From the NCBI RefSeq assembly GCF_011601275.1, contig NZ_JAAOLY010000016.1, positions 62,001 to 126,000 of the forward strand: 64,000 bases of DNA, written 5' to 3'. Origin of the DNA: Janthinobacterium lividum (GTDB lineage Bacteria > Pseudomonadota > Gammaproteobacteria > Burkholderiales > Burkholderiaceae_D). The notes below the pieces were generated by a model. It made no database searches and was not told the DNA's origin. It worked only from the letters and a program-made list of their open reading frames with translations. Both the position numbers and the translations under genes were made by a program. Shown here in pieces: positions 16,954 through 26,354 of this stretch (positions within the stretch are counted from its first letter, which is position 1; every line of letters starts with the position of its first letter).

Positions 16954-17057
16954 CGTATCTCCAGGAAACCTCAGTGTTTCTAACGCAATAATGTGCTAGC
17001 CATAGCATAGCAGTCCTTGCAACTCAATTGTTGTTGAAGGGAATTATTTTTTAAGCA

Positions 17058-17090
17058 AAAAAAAACGCCGCCCGAAGGCAGCGTTTCTTG
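17058..17090 (-). terminator. Terminator of efp
   Basis: On the minus strand AAACGCTGCC/GGCGGCGTTT with a TTCG loop runs into a long T-tract (the A-run at 17058-17065 on the plus strand). It lies about 70 bases after the efp stop. Confidence 0.85.
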
Positions 17091-17160
17091 ATGGTCCAGC
17101 ACTGGAGCAAGCCAGGCCGGCGTTTGCCAGTCCAGGAGAGCGGCGCAGTGCAAGGCTCTA

Positions 17161-17736
17161 TCAGTTGCGTACGACACGCTTGTATTCGTTGGTACGGGTG
17201 TCGATTTCAATGACGTCGTCCTGTGCCACGAACAGCGGCACTTGCACGGTGTGGCGGTGCGCGTCGATGGCGTTTTCGATCTTGGCTTCTTTCAGGACGT
17301 TGCCCGACGTGTTGCCCTTGACCGCTGGCTCCGAGTACACCACTTGACGGGCGATGGTCGTCGGCAGTTCAACGGAGATCGCTTTGCCGTCGTAGAAAAT
17401 GGCTTCGCATTCCATGCCATCTTTCAGGTAGTTCAGCGCTTCGCCCAGGTTTTCTTCTTCGATTTCGTACTGGTTGTACTCGGTGTCCATGAAAACGAAC
17501 AGCGGATCGGCGAAGTACGAATACGTTACTGGCTTTTTATCCAGAACAACGACGTCGAACTTGTCGTCGCCGCGGAACACGTTTTCCATCGGGGTGTTCG
17601 TCAGAAGATTTTTCATCTTCCATTTGTAGGTGAAGCCCGTGCGGCTCGAACCGTTGACATCAGAACGCAACACGATCATAGGCTTGCTGTCGACCATGAT
17701 GATATTGCCAACACGAATTTCTTTTGCGGGTTTCAT
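17161..17736 (-). CDS. efp: Translation elongation factor P (Arg32 type)
   Basis: 191 residues in three beta-barrel domains: KOW-like N domain (1-65), OB domain (about 70-130) and C-terminal OB domain (about 132-191, ending NEYKRVVRN). EF-P binds the ribosome between the P and E sites and relieves stalling at polyproline motifs. The loop reaching the peptidyl-transferase centre reads NGSSRTGF with Arg at position 32, where E. coli has a beta-lysylated Lys34. Arg32 is the residue rhamnosylated by EarP, whose gene lies 135 bases upstream on the same strand. This loop (SSRTG) differs from the more common SGR form but keeps the acceptor Arg. Confidence 0.95.
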   Translation of the reverse strand: MKPAKEIRVGNIIMVDSKPMIVLRSDVNGSSRTGFTYKWKMKNLLTNTPMENVFRGDDKFDVVVLDKKPVTYSYFADPLFVFMDTEYNQYEIEEENLGEALNYLKDGMECEAIFYDGKAISVELPTTIARQVVYSEPAVKGNTSGNVLKEAKIENAIDAHRHTVQVPLFVAQDDVIEIDTRTNEYKRVVRN

Positions 17737-17871
17737 AGGAATGTACGTAAAAAGTGGGTTGCATGAAGACCATCTGCCGCCTGTGCGCCATCAGCGCCGC
17801 AAGCTTGCGTTTGATCGGTTAAAAATACGTTAGAAATAACCGGGCATTTTACCTTAATTTTGGGCAAGCGC

Positions 17872-19041
17872 CTATCTCGTCGCGCCAGCGAACGCCAGCA
17901 AGTTACTTGCCAGATCGCCATTAGCCTGCATCTGCCGCTGCCAATCCTGCGCGCGCGCCCGGATGCGCGGCAAATCGGCCTGCAATGCGGGCCACAGCTG
18001 CGCCCACGGCAAGGCGTCCGCGCCGGCACCATTCCAGGCCAGCGCCGCCTGCACCAGGCTGTCGATGACGCCGTCCGCATCCGCCGCATAGCGCTGCAGG
18101 AAGGCGCGCAATTTCACGTGATGCAAGTTTTCATCCTGCAGGTAGATATGCCAGAGAAACGGCCGGCCGGCCCATTGCGCGCGCACAAACGAGTCCTCGC
18201 CGCGCACCAGGTTCACGTCGCAGGCCCACAGCAGGCGGTCGTAATCGTCCTGCGGCACGAACGGCAGCACGCGCACGGTAAGCGCGCCGCGCGTGCGCGC
18301 CGCACCGGGCACCGCCGCATCGCCGCCGATAAACGCCTGAACGGCGTCGAACGCGACGCCTTCCGGCACCATGCACGTCACGGGTTCGCTCCCTGACTCC
18401 CAGGCCGCAAACAGCTCGGCGACGGGCGCGGATGGATAGCAGAACAGCGATATTTTCAAGGCGCGCATGTCCGCCGCCGTCACGCCGAATTGCCCGAGGA
18501 ATGCCGCCATGGCGGGCGCATCGGACTGGAACGCCAGGCGCCGCTCGTCGAGCGCCGCTTCGCGCAGCAAGCCGCCCGTCTTGTTCGTAAAGCCCGGGAA
18601 GAAGAAATGCTTGATCATGCCGTGGCGCGGCGACGTCAACGCATGGCAACCCTCGACCCACTCTTCCGCCGTCAAGCCTTCCAGGTTCAGCCACACGGGC
18701 TGCGGCGCGCACTGCGCCATGGCGGCGATATAGCCAGGCGGAATGTCGCAGGCAAAGAATTCGATGACGATGTCGGCGATATCGGCCGGCGCAAACACGC
18801 CATCCTGGCCGCGCCAGTGGCGTATCGTGACGCCGCATACTTGTTGCGCTTCGGCCGCCACATCGATTTCAGGGCAGATGCGCTGGAAACTGGCCAAATC
18901 ATCGACCCACAGGGTGACGGCCACGCCGTGCTCGCCGCTCAACTGCCGCGCGAGGCGCCAGCAAATGCCGATATCGCCGTAGTTGTCGACGACTTTGCAG
19001 AAGATGGCCAGGGAGGGTGCGCGATCGGTAGCTAATGGCAT
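17872..19041 (-). CDS. earP: EF-P arginine rhamnosyltransferase EarP
   Basis: 389 residues from the ATG at 19041, which places the conserved N-terminal motif near the start as in known EarP proteins; an in-frame ATG at 19080 adds 13 non-conserved residues, and neither has a strong ribosome-binding site. EarP transfers rhamnose from dTDP-beta-L-rhamnose to Arg32 of EF-P. Family motifs: FCKVVDNYGDIGICWRLARQL (14-34, containing the catalytic-region Asp residues D19 and D23) and RGEDSFVRAQ (280-289), which contacts the nucleotide sugar. It is an inverting GT-B glycosyltransferase. Immediate upstream neighbour of efp on the same strand, so enzyme and substrate are co-inherited. Confidence 0.93.
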   Translation of the reverse strand: MPLATDRAPSLAIFCKVVDNYGDIGICWRLARQLSGEHGVAVTLWVDDLASFQRICPEIDVAAEAQQVCGVTIRHWRGQDGVFAPADIADIVIEFFACDIPPGYIAAMAQCAPQPVWLNLEGLTAEEWVEGCHALTSPRHGMIKHFFFPGFTNKTGGLLREAALDERRLAFQSDAPAMAAFLGQFGVTAADMRALKISLFCYPSAPVAELFAAWESGSEPVTCMVPEGVAFDAVQAFIGGDAAVPGAARTRGALTVRVLPFVPQDDYDRLLWACDVNLVRGEDSFVRAQWAGRPFLWHIYLQDENLHHVKLRAFLQRYAADADGVIDSLVQAALAWNGAGADALPWAQLWPALQADLPRIRARAQDWQRQMQANGDLASNLLAFAGATR

Positions 19042-19083
19042 ATTTAATAGGGAAGAGAAAAACGTGACATGGCGGCCCATAAC

Positions 19084-19119
19084 AAAAAAGCCGCGCTGTT
19101 ACCAGGCGGCTTTTTTGTT
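19084..19119 (-). terminator. Terminator at the end of the tRNA cluster
   Basis: On the minus strand AAGCCGCC/GCGGCTT-type stem (arms AAAAAGCCGC and GGCGGCTTTTTT) followed by TTTTTT. It closes the tRNA-Glu/Ala cluster just before earP. Confidence 0.8.
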
Positions 19120-19136
19120 GGCTGATTCAGCCGGTC

Positions 19137-19212
19137 TGGCGTCCCCAAGGGGATTCGAACCCCTGTACTCACCGTGAAAGGGTGATGTCCTAGGCCTCTA
19201 GACGATGGGGAC
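19137..19212 (-). tRNA. tRNA-Glu(TTC), copy 1
   Basis: 76 bases including encoded CCA. Acceptor GTCCCCA pairs with TGGGGAC, anticodon loop CTTTCAC carries TTC, and the T-loop is GGTTCGAATCC. Last of the cluster in transcription order; identical to the other four copies. Confidence 0.97.
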
Positions 19213-19278
19213 AGAAAATCTGTCCTGGATGCGCTGCTTTGCATCCCGACCTGTTACTTGCATTACTACTGGCGAATC

Positions 19279-19354
19279 TGGCGTCCCCAAGGGGATTCGA
19301 ACCCCTGTACTCACCGTGAAAGGGTGATGTCCTAGGCCTCTAGACGATGGGGAC
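19279..19354 (-). tRNA. tRNA-Glu(TTC), copy 2
   Basis: 76 bases with encoded CCA, identical in sequence to the other tRNA-Glu copies. It lies after a strong terminator (19417-19441), so it probably has its own start or depends on read-through. Confidence 0.97.
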
Positions 19355-19416
19355 AGAAATCTGTCCTGAATGCACTACTTTGCATCCTGACCCGGTACTG
19401 CAGCAATATGGCAGAA

Positions 19417-19441
19417 ACAAAAAAAGCCTGACTTGTCAGGC
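19417..19441 (-). terminator. Terminator inside the tRNA cluster
   Basis: Perfect stem GCCTGAC/GTCAGGC with a two-base centre, followed on the minus strand by TTTTTTGTTTC. It stands between the third and second tRNA-Glu copies. Confidence 0.8.
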
Positions 19442-19479
19442 CCGTTCAGCACTGCCACTCTTACTTTACAACTAAATCC

Positions 19480-19555
19480 TGGCGTCCCCAAGGGGATTCG
19501 AACCCCTGTACTCACCGTGAAAGGGTGATGTCCTAGGCCTCTAGACGATGGGGAC
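19480..19555 (-). tRNA. tRNA-Glu(TTC), copy 3
   Basis: 76 bases with encoded CCA, same sequence as the other copies. A promoter-like pair (TTGATT, 18 bases, TATACT at 19627-19656) stands 72 bases upstream and could drive this copy. Confidence 0.97.
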
Positions 19556-19626
19556 CTGTGCTGGCTTTACTCTCAGCGGACTCTTCGTTGAAGGCTTTGC
19601 TTAGCCCCTCAAAAAAGCGTGCGCGA

Positions 19627-19656
19627 AGTATAGCACGGGGTGATTCACGAAATCAA
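19627..19656 (-). promoter_or_regulatory. Candidate promoter for tRNA-Glu copy 3
   Basis: Minus-strand -35 TTGATT (19651-19656) and -10 TATACT (19627-19632) with an 18-base spacer. It is placed between the decayed tRNA-Ala and tRNA-Glu copy 3. Confidence 0.5.
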
Positions 19657-19730
19657 CTGCCGGGGGTTTTATTTTCCATCTTATTTGCAGGGATCTCCCT
19701 ATGGGGATCGGATATTGATTTAGACGGTGG

Positions 19731-19765
19731 CATTGTCGGATTACGCTGCGCTAATCCGACCTACG
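19731..19765. repeat. REP-like palindromic element
   Basis: Inverted repeat GTCGGATTA (19735-19743) / TAATCCGAC (19752-19760) with loop CGCTGCGC, followed by CTACG. The same core recurs at 26186-26226 and in degenerate, opposite orientation at 26280-26338, so it is a dispersed extragenic element. It fills part of the 300-base gene-free stretch between tRNA-Glu copy 3 and the decayed tRNA-Ala. Confidence 0.65.
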
Positions 19766-19856
19766 CCCTCCTCATCCGAGGGATATGACGATTAATAAAC
19801 GGACGTAAAAAAAGCCGCTCAAGGCGACTTTGATTACTGTGTGATTTCTACGCTGT

Positions 19857-19934
19857 TGGTGGAGGTTTGCGGGAGCCAACCGCTGACCCATTGCATGCCA
19901 TGCAAGCGCGCTAACAGCTTAGCCATATTCCCCC
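19857..19934 (-). pseudogene. Decayed tRNA-Ala(GGC)
   Basis: 78 bases still alignable to the intact tRNA-Ala copies: the anticodon arm (CTTGCATGGCATGCAA) and the 3' end ACCTCCACCA are kept. The T-loop has become GGTTGGCTCC in place of GGTTCGATCC, the D-arm is scrambled (GGCTAAGCTGTTAGC), and acceptor pairs 6-67 and 7-66 are A-A mismatches. It is preceded by the same terminator-like GCGGCTTTTTTT hairpin as the neighbouring intact copy, showing it arose by tandem duplication. Confidence 0.85.
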
Positions 19935-20018
19935 GAGGCTATGGCGGAAATACTTCGCCAGAATAAAAAAAGCCGCTCGAGGCGACTTTGATTTATTTAC
20001 TACCTGCTTCTGCGCTGT

Positions 20019-20094
<76 letters not shown>

Positions 20095-20141
20095 CGGGCG
20101 CAGAAACACTACTACTTCCTTACTACAACACCAGACTAAAC

Positions 20142-20217
20142 TGGCGTCCCCAAGGGGATTCGAACCCCTGTACTCACCGTGAAAGGGTGATGTCCTAGGC
20201 CTCTAGACGATGGGGAC
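20142..20217 (-). tRNA. tRNA-Glu(TTC), copy 4
   Basis: 76 bases with encoded CCA, identical to the other tRNA-Glu copies; paired with tRNA-Ala copy 2, 51 bases upstream. Confidence 0.97.
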
Positions 20218-20268
20218 CTCGGTACTACATTTTTACTTCTACAGTTTGCTGCTCTACCTCTGCGCTGT

Positions 20269-20344
<76 letters not shown>

Positions 20345-20478
20345 CGGGCGCAGAAATAATAAAAGCCGCACTTGGCGACTTTGTTCCACTACTTGCTTTC
20401 CATCCAGATTCCGCTTTTTACGGCCCTGAACTTACAACAATCAGTACAAACAACTGCCACTACTATACCACAACTACC

Positions 20479-20554
20479 TGGCGTCCCCAAGGGGATTCGA
20501 ACCCCTGTACTCACCGTGAAAGGGTGATGTCCTAGGCCTCTAGACGATGGGGAC
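20479..20554 (-). tRNA. tRNA-Glu(TTC), copy 5
   Basis: 76 bases with encoded CCA, identical to the other tRNA-Glu copies; second gene of the cluster after tRNA-Ala copy 3. Confidence 0.97.
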
Positions 20555-20608
20555 CGCGGAACTTCCAAACAACATCTGCACCACTACAACAAGCAACATC
20601 ATTGCTGC

Positions 20609-20684
<76 letters not shown>

Positions 20685-20701
20685 GTTGGTGCAGAAACAA
20701 G

Positions 20702-20729
20702 AGTATAGCAAAGAAGTTTCACTCTGCAA
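20702..20729 (-). promoter_or_regulatory. Promoter of the tRNA-Ala/Glu cluster
   Basis: Minus-strand -35 TTGCAG (20724-20729) and -10 TATACT (20702-20707), spacer 16. It sits between gltX and the first tRNA, so the tRNAs can be transcribed independently of gltX. Confidence 0.65.
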
Positions 20730-20808
20730 ATACCCTTTTTCGTCTATGAGCAACTTTTCATAGGGGCGGTTTCCGCGCCGTATTTTTACGCGTATTTAAG
20801 AGCGGCGG

Positions 20809-22215
20809 TTACAGCCACTTTGCCAGGCGCGCCAGCACGGTGTCGCGGCCGAAGATCACCACCACCTGGTCGATGGCAGGCGTCTGCAGCTGGCCCGTCA
20901 AAATCAGGCGCAAAGGCATGGCCAGCAGCGGCATCTTGATGGTGTTGGCGGCCAGCACTTCCTTGATCATGGCGGCGACGGCTTCCTTGCTCCACTCCAC
21001 CGTGGCGATGCGCTCGGCGAACTGCGCCAGCACGGGCTTGATGGCGTCCGTAATGTGCTGCTCGACCAGCGCCGCTTCCGGCTGCGGCTCGCGGAAGAAC
21101 AGCATCGAGGCGGCAGCCAGTTCATTGACCGTGTTGGCCCGCTCTTTCATCATGCCCAGCACTTGCGCTAGGTCCGGCGCGCCTTCGAAAACGGCGCCGG
21201 CGGCGACCATTTGCGGACGCGCCAGGTCGGCCAGGCGGGTATTGTCGGCCTGCTTGATATAGTGGTTATTCAGCCAGGCCAGTTTTTCATTGTTGAACTG
21301 GGCGGCGGACTTGGACAGGTGGTTCAGATTGAACCACTCGCAGAACTGCTCGGTCGAGAACACTTCATCGTCGCCATGGCTCCAGCCCAGGCGCGCCAGG
21401 TAGTTCAGCATCGCTTCCGGCAGGAAGCCCTGCGCCGGGTAATCCATCACGCTGACGGCGCCGTGGCGCTTCGACAGCTTTTCGCCGTCCGCACCCAAAA
21501 TCATCGGCAGGTGGCCGTACAGCGGCAGCGGTGCGCCGATGGCGCGCAGGATGTTGATCTGGCGCGGGGTGTTGTTGACGTGATCGTCGCCGCGGATTAC
21601 GTGGGTGATCTGCATGTCCCAGTCATCGACGGCCACGCAAAAGTTATACGTCGGCGTGCCGTCCGGACGCGCGATCACCAGGTCGTCCAGTTCGCGATTC
21701 GAGATCGTGATCGTGCCCTTGACCACGTCGTCCCAGCTCACGTCGCCATCGAGCGGATTCTTGAAACGCACGACGGGCTTGCGATCCGCTGGTACGGCAG
21801 GCAGGGTCTTGCCTGGTTCCGGGCGCCAGGTGCCGTCGTAGCGCGGCTTTTCGCCAGCGGCGCGCATGCGTTCGCGCATCGCTTCGACTTCTTCCGGCGA
21901 CGAATAGCAGTGGTATGCCGTGCCTTCGGCCAGCATCTGCGCCACCACTTCGCGGTAGCGGTCCATGCGGGCCATCTGGTAGAACGGGCCCTCGTCGTGG
22001 TCCAGGCCCAGCCACTTCATGCCTTCGATGATGGCTTGCACGGCTTCCGGCGTGGAGCGCTCCACGTCCGTGTCTTCGATACGCAGCACGAAGGTGCCGC
22101 CGAAGTGACGGGCATACGCCCAGCTGTATAAAGCGGTGCGGGCGCCGCCCAGGTGCAGATAGCCGGTCGGGCTGGGAGCAAAACGGGTACGGACGGGAGT
22201 AGCGGTTGTGGTCAT
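20809..22215 (-). CDS. gltX: Glutamyl-tRNA synthetase
   Basis: 468 residues, class I synthetase charging tRNA-Glu (and supplying Glu-tRNA for tetrapyrrole synthesis). The ATP-binding signatures are HLGG (21-24, in [18 protein letters not shown]) and KLSKR (246-250). The catalytic core is followed by the alpha-helical anticodon-binding domain (about 320-468). The length matches the discriminating bacterial enzyme. It is followed within about 125 bases by a cluster containing five genes for its own tRNA substrate, on the same strand. Confidence 0.97.
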   Translation of the reverse strand: MTTTATPVRTRFAPSPTGYLHLGGARTALYSWAYARHFGGTFVLRIEDTDVERSTPEAVQAIIEGMKWLGLDHDEGPFYQMARMDRYREVVAQMLAEGTAYHCYSSPEEVEAMRERMRAAGEKPRYDGTWRPEPGKTLPAVPADRKPVVRFKNPLDGDVSWDDVVKGTITISNRELDDLVIARPDGTPTYNFCVAVDDWDMQITHVIRGDDHVNNTPRQINILRAIGAPLPLYGHLPMILGADGEKLSKRHGAVSVMDYPAQGFLPEAMLNYLARLGWSHGDDEVFSTEQFCEWFNLNHLSKSAAQFNNEKLAWLNNHYIKQADNTRLADLARPQMVAAGAVFEGAPDLAQVLGMMKERANTVNELAAASMLFFREPQPEAALVEQHITDAIKPVLAQFAERIATVEWSKEAVAAMIKEVLAANTIKMPLLAMPLRLILTGQLQTPAIDQVVVIFGRDTVLARLAKWL

Positions 22216-22285
22216 CGAAGTAATCTGGCTTGAATAAGTAAAACGCCATTTTACTCTGTTGACCGCCGCCGCTCCACAAGCGCCG

Positions 22286-23203
22286 TCACAGCTGCAGCAA
22301 GCGCCTTTTCACTTCCTCCGCCTGGGCATGCAGCGCCTGCTCGAACAGGGCCACCAGTTGCGACAAGGGCCGGTGCAAAGGCTTGACCAGATTCACGGTG
22401 AACGGCAAGGACACGGCAAAGCGGCGGATCTGCAAGCCCTGCCCCGCATAATCGAGGGCCGTGAGCGGATTGACGATGGCCAGGCCCACGCCTTCGCGCA
22501 CCATGGCGCAGACGGAAGCGGCGCTGTGCGTATCGAGCGCCATGCGCCGCTCCACGCCGGCCTGCGCGAAGATGGCGTCGATCTGCTGGCGATACGGGTC
22601 GACGGCGGCCAGGCTGATGAAAGGCTGGCCCGCGAAGTCCGCCGGCGCCAAGGTCATCTTGCCTGCCAATGGATGGCCATCGGGCAGCACGCACACTTCA
22701 TCGACGGACATCAGGGTGGCGAGCGCGGTGCCCGGCGGCGCATTGCCCACTTCCGTCAGGCCGATATCGTGGCGCTGCGCGGACAGCCACTCCTCCAGCA
22801 GCGGCGACTCCTGCGGCGTGATGCTGATGCTCACCTTGGGAAAGTCGGCGACGAAGCGTTTGCACGCCTGCGGCAACAGCGACTGGGAAAACACTGGCAG
22901 GCAGGCGATCGACAACTGCCCCTGGTCGAACTGGCGCAAGGCCGCCGCCGTGCTGACGATGCGCTCCAGGCCAAAGTATGCGCGCTGCACTTCCTCGAAC
23001 AGCTGCAGCGCCTGGGCGGTCGGGCGCAGCCGCCCCCGCTCGCGCTCGAACAGGGTCAGGCCCGTCAAATGCTCGAGGCGCGCCAGCTCGCGGCTGACGG
23101 TGGGCTGCGAGGTATGCAGCATGGCGGCGGCCGCCGTCACGCTGCCCGTCGTCATGATGGCGCGAAAGACCTCGATATGGCGCAGGGAGATAGTCATGCC
23201 CAT
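22286..23203 (-). CDS. lysR: LysR-type activator of lysA
   Basis: 305 residues. N-terminal winged helix-turn-helix (about 7-66; [21 protein letters not shown] and [14 protein letters not shown]) and C-terminal periplasmic-binding-like effector domain (about 95-295). It is divergent from lysA, 95 bases away, as is LysR of E. coli, which activates lysA in response to diaminopimelate and is counteracted by lysine. The role here is inferred from this arrangement and overall similarity. Alternative start six bases later (MTISLRH) is equally likely. The shared intergenic region is AT-rich, with ATATC...GATAT symmetric half-sites that could be the operator. Confidence 0.88.
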   Translation of the reverse strand: MGMTISLRHIEVFRAIMTTGSVTAAAAMLHTSQPTVSRELARLEHLTGLTLFERERGRLRPTAQALQLFEEVQRAYFGLERIVSTAAALRQFDQGQLSIACLPVFSQSLLPQACKRFVADFPKVSISITPQESPLLEEWLSAQRHDIGLTEVGNAPPGTALATLMSVDEVCVLPDGHPLAGKMTLAPADFAGQPFISLAAVDPYRQQIDAIFAQAGVERRMALDTHSAASVCAMVREGVGLAIVNPLTALDYAGQGLQIRRFAVSLPFTVNLVKPLHRPLSQLVALFEQALHAQAEEVKRRLLQL

Positions 23204-23298
23204 ATCATAAATGAATAAGGTAGAGCTAAATGGATATTTTATATTCGAAGATCAATCAGCCATCATGCAGTTACTCCTCATTCCACCGAAAGCACACG

Positions 23299-24543
23299 AT
23301 GAAGCCCGTCACCGACCAGACCCTCGCCCAACTCGCCCAGGAACACGGCACGCCATTGTGGGTGTATGACGCGGCCACCATCCGCGCGCGCGTCCAGCAG
23401 CTGGCGCAGTTCGACACCGTGCGCTTTGCGCAAAAGGCAAATTCCAACATCCATCTGCTCACCTTGATGCGCGAGGAAGGCGTGCACGTGGACGCCGTGT
23501 CGCTGGGCGAAATCGAGCGCGCGCTGCAGGCGGGCTTTACGCCGGCGCAAACGCATGGCGCCGCCGGCGTGGTGTTCACCTGCGACCTGTTCGACCGCGC
23601 CACCCTCGCGCGCGTGGCGGCAGAAAAAATCGAAGTCAATTGCGGCTCCGTCGACATGCTGCGCCAGCTGGGCCCCGTGTCACCCGGCCACCGCGTCTGG
23701 CTGCGCATCAATCCCGGCTATGGCCATGGCCACAGCAACAAGACCAACACGGGCGGCGAAAACAGCAAGCACGGTATCTGGCACGAAGAACTGCCGGAGG
23801 CGCTGGCCGTCATCCGCGCCCATGGCCTGCACCTGGTGGGCCTGCACATGCATATCGGCTCGGGCGTCGACTACAGCCACCTGGAAACCGTCTGCGGCAC
23901 CATGGTCGACCTGGTCAAGAACATGGGACACGACATCGAAGCCATTTCCACGGGCGGCGGCTTGTCCGTGCCTTACCGCGAAGGCGAGCAGCCGGTCGAC
24001 ACGAACCACTACTTCCAGCTGTGGGATGCGGCGCGCAAGCAGATCGAGGCGCACCTGGGCCATCCCGTGCACCTGGAAATCGAACCGGGCCGCTTCCTCG
24101 TGGCCGACGCGGGCCTGCTGGTGGCCGAAGTGCGCGCCACCAAGCAAATGGGCGGCAACCATTTCACCCTGCTCGACACGGGCTTCAATGAACTGATGCG
24201 CCCCGCCATGTACGGCAGCTACCATGAAATGTCGGTGATCGCGCATGATGGCCGTGCCCTGGACGCCAGCCCCGCACGCGCCACCGTGGTTGGCGGCCCC
24301 CTGTGCGAATCGGGCGACGTCTTCACCCAGCGCGATGGCGGCGTGGTGGAAACCCGTTCACTGCCAGCAGCGCAGGTGGGCGACTACGTGGTCTTCGAAG
24401 GCGCGGGCGCGTATGGCGCGTCGATGTCGTCGAACTACAACAGCCGCCCCCATGCGGCCGAATACCTGGTCGATGGAGACCAGTCCCGCTTGATCCGCCG
24501 CCGCCAGACGGTGGCCGAGCTGATCGCACTGGAACAACTCTAA
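23299..24543 (+). CDS. lysA: Diaminopimelate decarboxylase
   Basis: 414 residues from the ATG at 23299; the in-frame ATG at 23230 would extend it into the lysR promoter region. It makes L-lysine from meso-diaminopimelate, the last step of lysine synthesis. It is a fold-III PLP enzyme: PLP Lys is K46 in FAQKANSN, the phosphate-binding motif is HIGSG (185-189), GGG is at 219-221, and the substrate-binding cysteine lies in CESGD (336-340). The adjacent divergent LysR-type gene is the expected regulator. Confidence 0.95.
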   Translation: MKPVTDQTLAQLAQEHGTPLWVYDAATIRARVQQLAQFDTVRFAQKANSNIHLLTLMREEGVHVDAVSLGEIERALQAGFTPAQTHGAAGVVFTCDLFDRATLARVAAEKIEVNCGSVDMLRQLGPVSPGHRVWLRINPGYGHGHSNKTNTGGENSKHGIWHEELPEALAVIRAHGLHLVGLHMHIGSGVDYSHLETVCGTMVDLVKNMGHDIEAISTGGGLSVPYREGEQPVDTNHYFQLWDAARKQIEAHLGHPVHLEIEPGRFLVADAGLLVAEVRATKQMGGNHFTLLDTGFNELMRPAMYGSYHEMSVIAHDGRALDASPARATVVGGPLCESGDVFTQRDGGVVETRSLPAAQVGDYVVFEGAGAYGASMSSNYNSRPHAAEYLVDGDQSRLIRRRQTVAELIALEQL

Positions 24544-24605
24544 AACCGCCCCGCGTGCGGGCATGCGCATCTGCTAACATCGGGGCAACTCGATGAAAGC
24601 CCGCC

Positions 24606-26168
24606 ATGCCCGTTCCCGCACTACCCTCACGCAGCGCCAGCCGGCTGCTGCCGCTGCTGCTGTCCGCCGTCCTCGCCGGCTGCGCTTCACTGCCCTCGCT
24701 GGAAAGCCGCATCCCCTCAAATGTCATCGCCGATACGGCACATACCCAACTGGCCACGGCCATTGCGCCCATGGTGGCGCAGCATCCGGGCGTGTCCGGC
24801 ATCTATCCGCTGGTCGACGGGCGCGACGCGTTTGCCGCGCGCGCCCTGCTGGCCGCCGCTGCCCAGCGCAGCCTGGACGTGCAGTACTACATCTGGCACA
24901 AGGACATCACGGGCACCCTGCTGTTCGACGCCTTGCGCCAGGCGGCAGAACGGGGCGTGCGCGTGCGCCTGCTGCTCGACGATAACAACACGGCGGGCCT
25001 GGACCAGACCCTGGCCATGCTGGGCAATCAGCAGAATCTGGAAATCCGCCTGTTCAATCCCTTTATTCCCCGCGCGCCGCGCGCGCTGGCCTTTGCCACG
25101 GATTTTTCCCGTCTCAACCGGCGCATGCACAACAAATCGTTCACGGCCGATAACCAGGCCACCATCGTTGGCGGGCGCAATGTGGGGGACGAATATTTTG
25201 GCGCGGCCGGCGACGTGCTGTTCGCCGACCTGGACGTGCTGGCCATCGGCCCCGTCGTCGGCGATGTCTCGCACGATTTCGACCGCTACTGGAACAGCGC
25301 CTCGGCCTACCCGGCCAGGCTGCTGCTGACCAGCCCTGTCGAAGGCGACGCGGCCACCATCTCCGCCGAAGCGGACCGCATCGACGACAGCAAGGCGGCC
25401 GAGGCATACGTGCAGGCGCTGCGCACCTCGCCCTTCGTCAAGCAGATGATGGAACGCACCCTGCCCTTCGAATGGGCCAGGACGCGCATGGTCAGCGACG
25501 ACCCGGCCAAGGTGCTGGACAAGGCCAGGCCGGGCACGGGCGTGGCGGAAAACCTGCAAAACCTGCTCGGCGTGCCGGAAAAGGAAGTGGACCTGGTGTC
25601 GCCGTATTTCGTGCCCGGCAAATCGGGCACGCAAGCGTTTGCCGACCTGGCGAAAAAGGGCGTGGGCGTGCGCATCCTGACGAATGCGCTGGAAGCGACC
25701 GACGTGGCGGCCGTGCATGCCGGTTATGCGAAGTGGCGCAAGCCCTTGCTGGAAGCGGGCGTGCTGCTGTATGAATCGCGACGCTCGTGGGGAGCAGGCG
25801 ACGCGCGCGAACAGACTGGCCGCTTCGGCAGCTCCGCATCGAGCCTGCATGCGAAGACCTTTGCCGTCGACGACCAGCGCATCTTTGTCGGCTCGTTCAA
25901 CTTCGACCCGCGCTCGATCGAGTTGAATACGGAAATGGGCCTCGTCATCGACAGCCCCGCGCTGGCCAGCCAGCTGGGCCTAGCCATGCTCACCACCATC
26001 CCGCAGCGCGCCTACCAGGTACTGCTTGGCGACGACGGCGCGCTGTACTGGCTCGCCCGCGACGCAAGCGGCGCCACCACGCGCTACGACACGGAACCGG
26101 GCACCAGCGTGTGGAAGCGCATGGGGGTGGCGATTCTGTCGGTCCTGCCTATCGACTGGTTGTTGTAA
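24606..26168 (+). CDS. Phospholipase D-family lipoprotein (cardiolipin synthase C-like)
   Basis: 520 residues. A lipobox LAGC (lipidated Cys26) follows a signal peptide, so the protein is membrane-anchored on the outer side of the inner membrane or in the outer membrane. Two HKD catalytic motifs are intact: H175-N-K177-(x4)-D182 in HNKSFTAD, and HAKTFAVD beginning near residue 415, followed by GSFNFDPRS. The overall form resembles YmdC/ClsC, which makes cardiolipin from phosphatidylglycerol and phosphatidylethanolamine, but a phospholipase activity cannot be excluded. It is 62 bases after lysA, in the same direction, and is followed by REP-like elements. Confidence 0.85.
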   Translation: MPVPALPSRSASRLLPLLLSAVLAGCASLPSLESRIPSNVIADTAHTQLATAIAPMVAQHPGVSGIYPLVDGRDAFAARALLAAAAQRSLDVQYYIWHKDITGTLLFDALRQAAERGVRVRLLLDDNNTAGLDQTLAMLGNQQNLEIRLFNPFIPRAPRALAFATDFSRLNRRMHNKSFTADNQATIVGGRNVGDEYFGAAGDVLFADLDVLAIGPVVGDVSHDFDRYWNSASAYPARLLLTSPVEGDAATISAEADRIDDSKAAEAYVQALRTSPFVKQMMERTLPFEWARTRMVSDDPAKVLDKARPGTGVAENLQNLLGVPEKEVDLVSPYFVPGKSGTQAFADLAKKGVGVRILTNALEATDVAAVHAGYAKWRKPLLEAGVLLYESRRSWGAGDAREQTGRFGSSASSLHAKTFAVDDQRIFVGSFNFDPRSIELNTEMGLVIDSPALASQLGLAMLTTIPQRAYQVLLGDDGALYWLARDASGATTRYDTEPGTSVWKRMGVAILSVLPIDWLL

Positions 26169-26185
26169 GCGGTTTTGCCAACGTT

Positions 26186-26226
26186 GTTGTCGGATTACGG
26201 GGCTTGCCCCGCTAATCCGACCTACG
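26186..26226. repeat. REP-like palindromic element
   Basis: Inverted repeat GTCGGATTA (26189-26197) / TAATCCGAC (26213-26221), internal stem CGGGGC/GCCCCG, followed by CTACG. Same core as 19731-19765. Located between two convergent genes. Confidence 0.7.
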
Positions 26227-26279
26227 CTCGTCGCAAGGCCAACGCCGGTCGTGTTGGTGGCGACGCCGACACGCAAACC

Positions 26280-26338
26280 GCGTAGGTCGGGTTAGTCATC
26301 GTAGATCGGCTTAGCGCACAGCGCGCAAGCCGACAACA
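26280..26338. repeat. Degenerate inverted copy of the REP-like element
   Basis: Contains GCGTAGGTCGGGTTAG and GTAGATCGGCTTAGCG followed by CAAGCCGACAAC, the reverse orientation of the element at 26186-26226. Together the two form a BIME-like head-to-head pair in the 186-base gap between convergent genes. Confidence 0.55.
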
Positions 26339-26354
26339 CCACAGGCCAAAATCG

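Noticed and set aside
19558..19788. 76-codon plus-strand frame between tRNA genes
   Set aside because: Runs through a promoter-like site and the REP-like palindrome, has no ribosome-binding site and no recognisable sequence.
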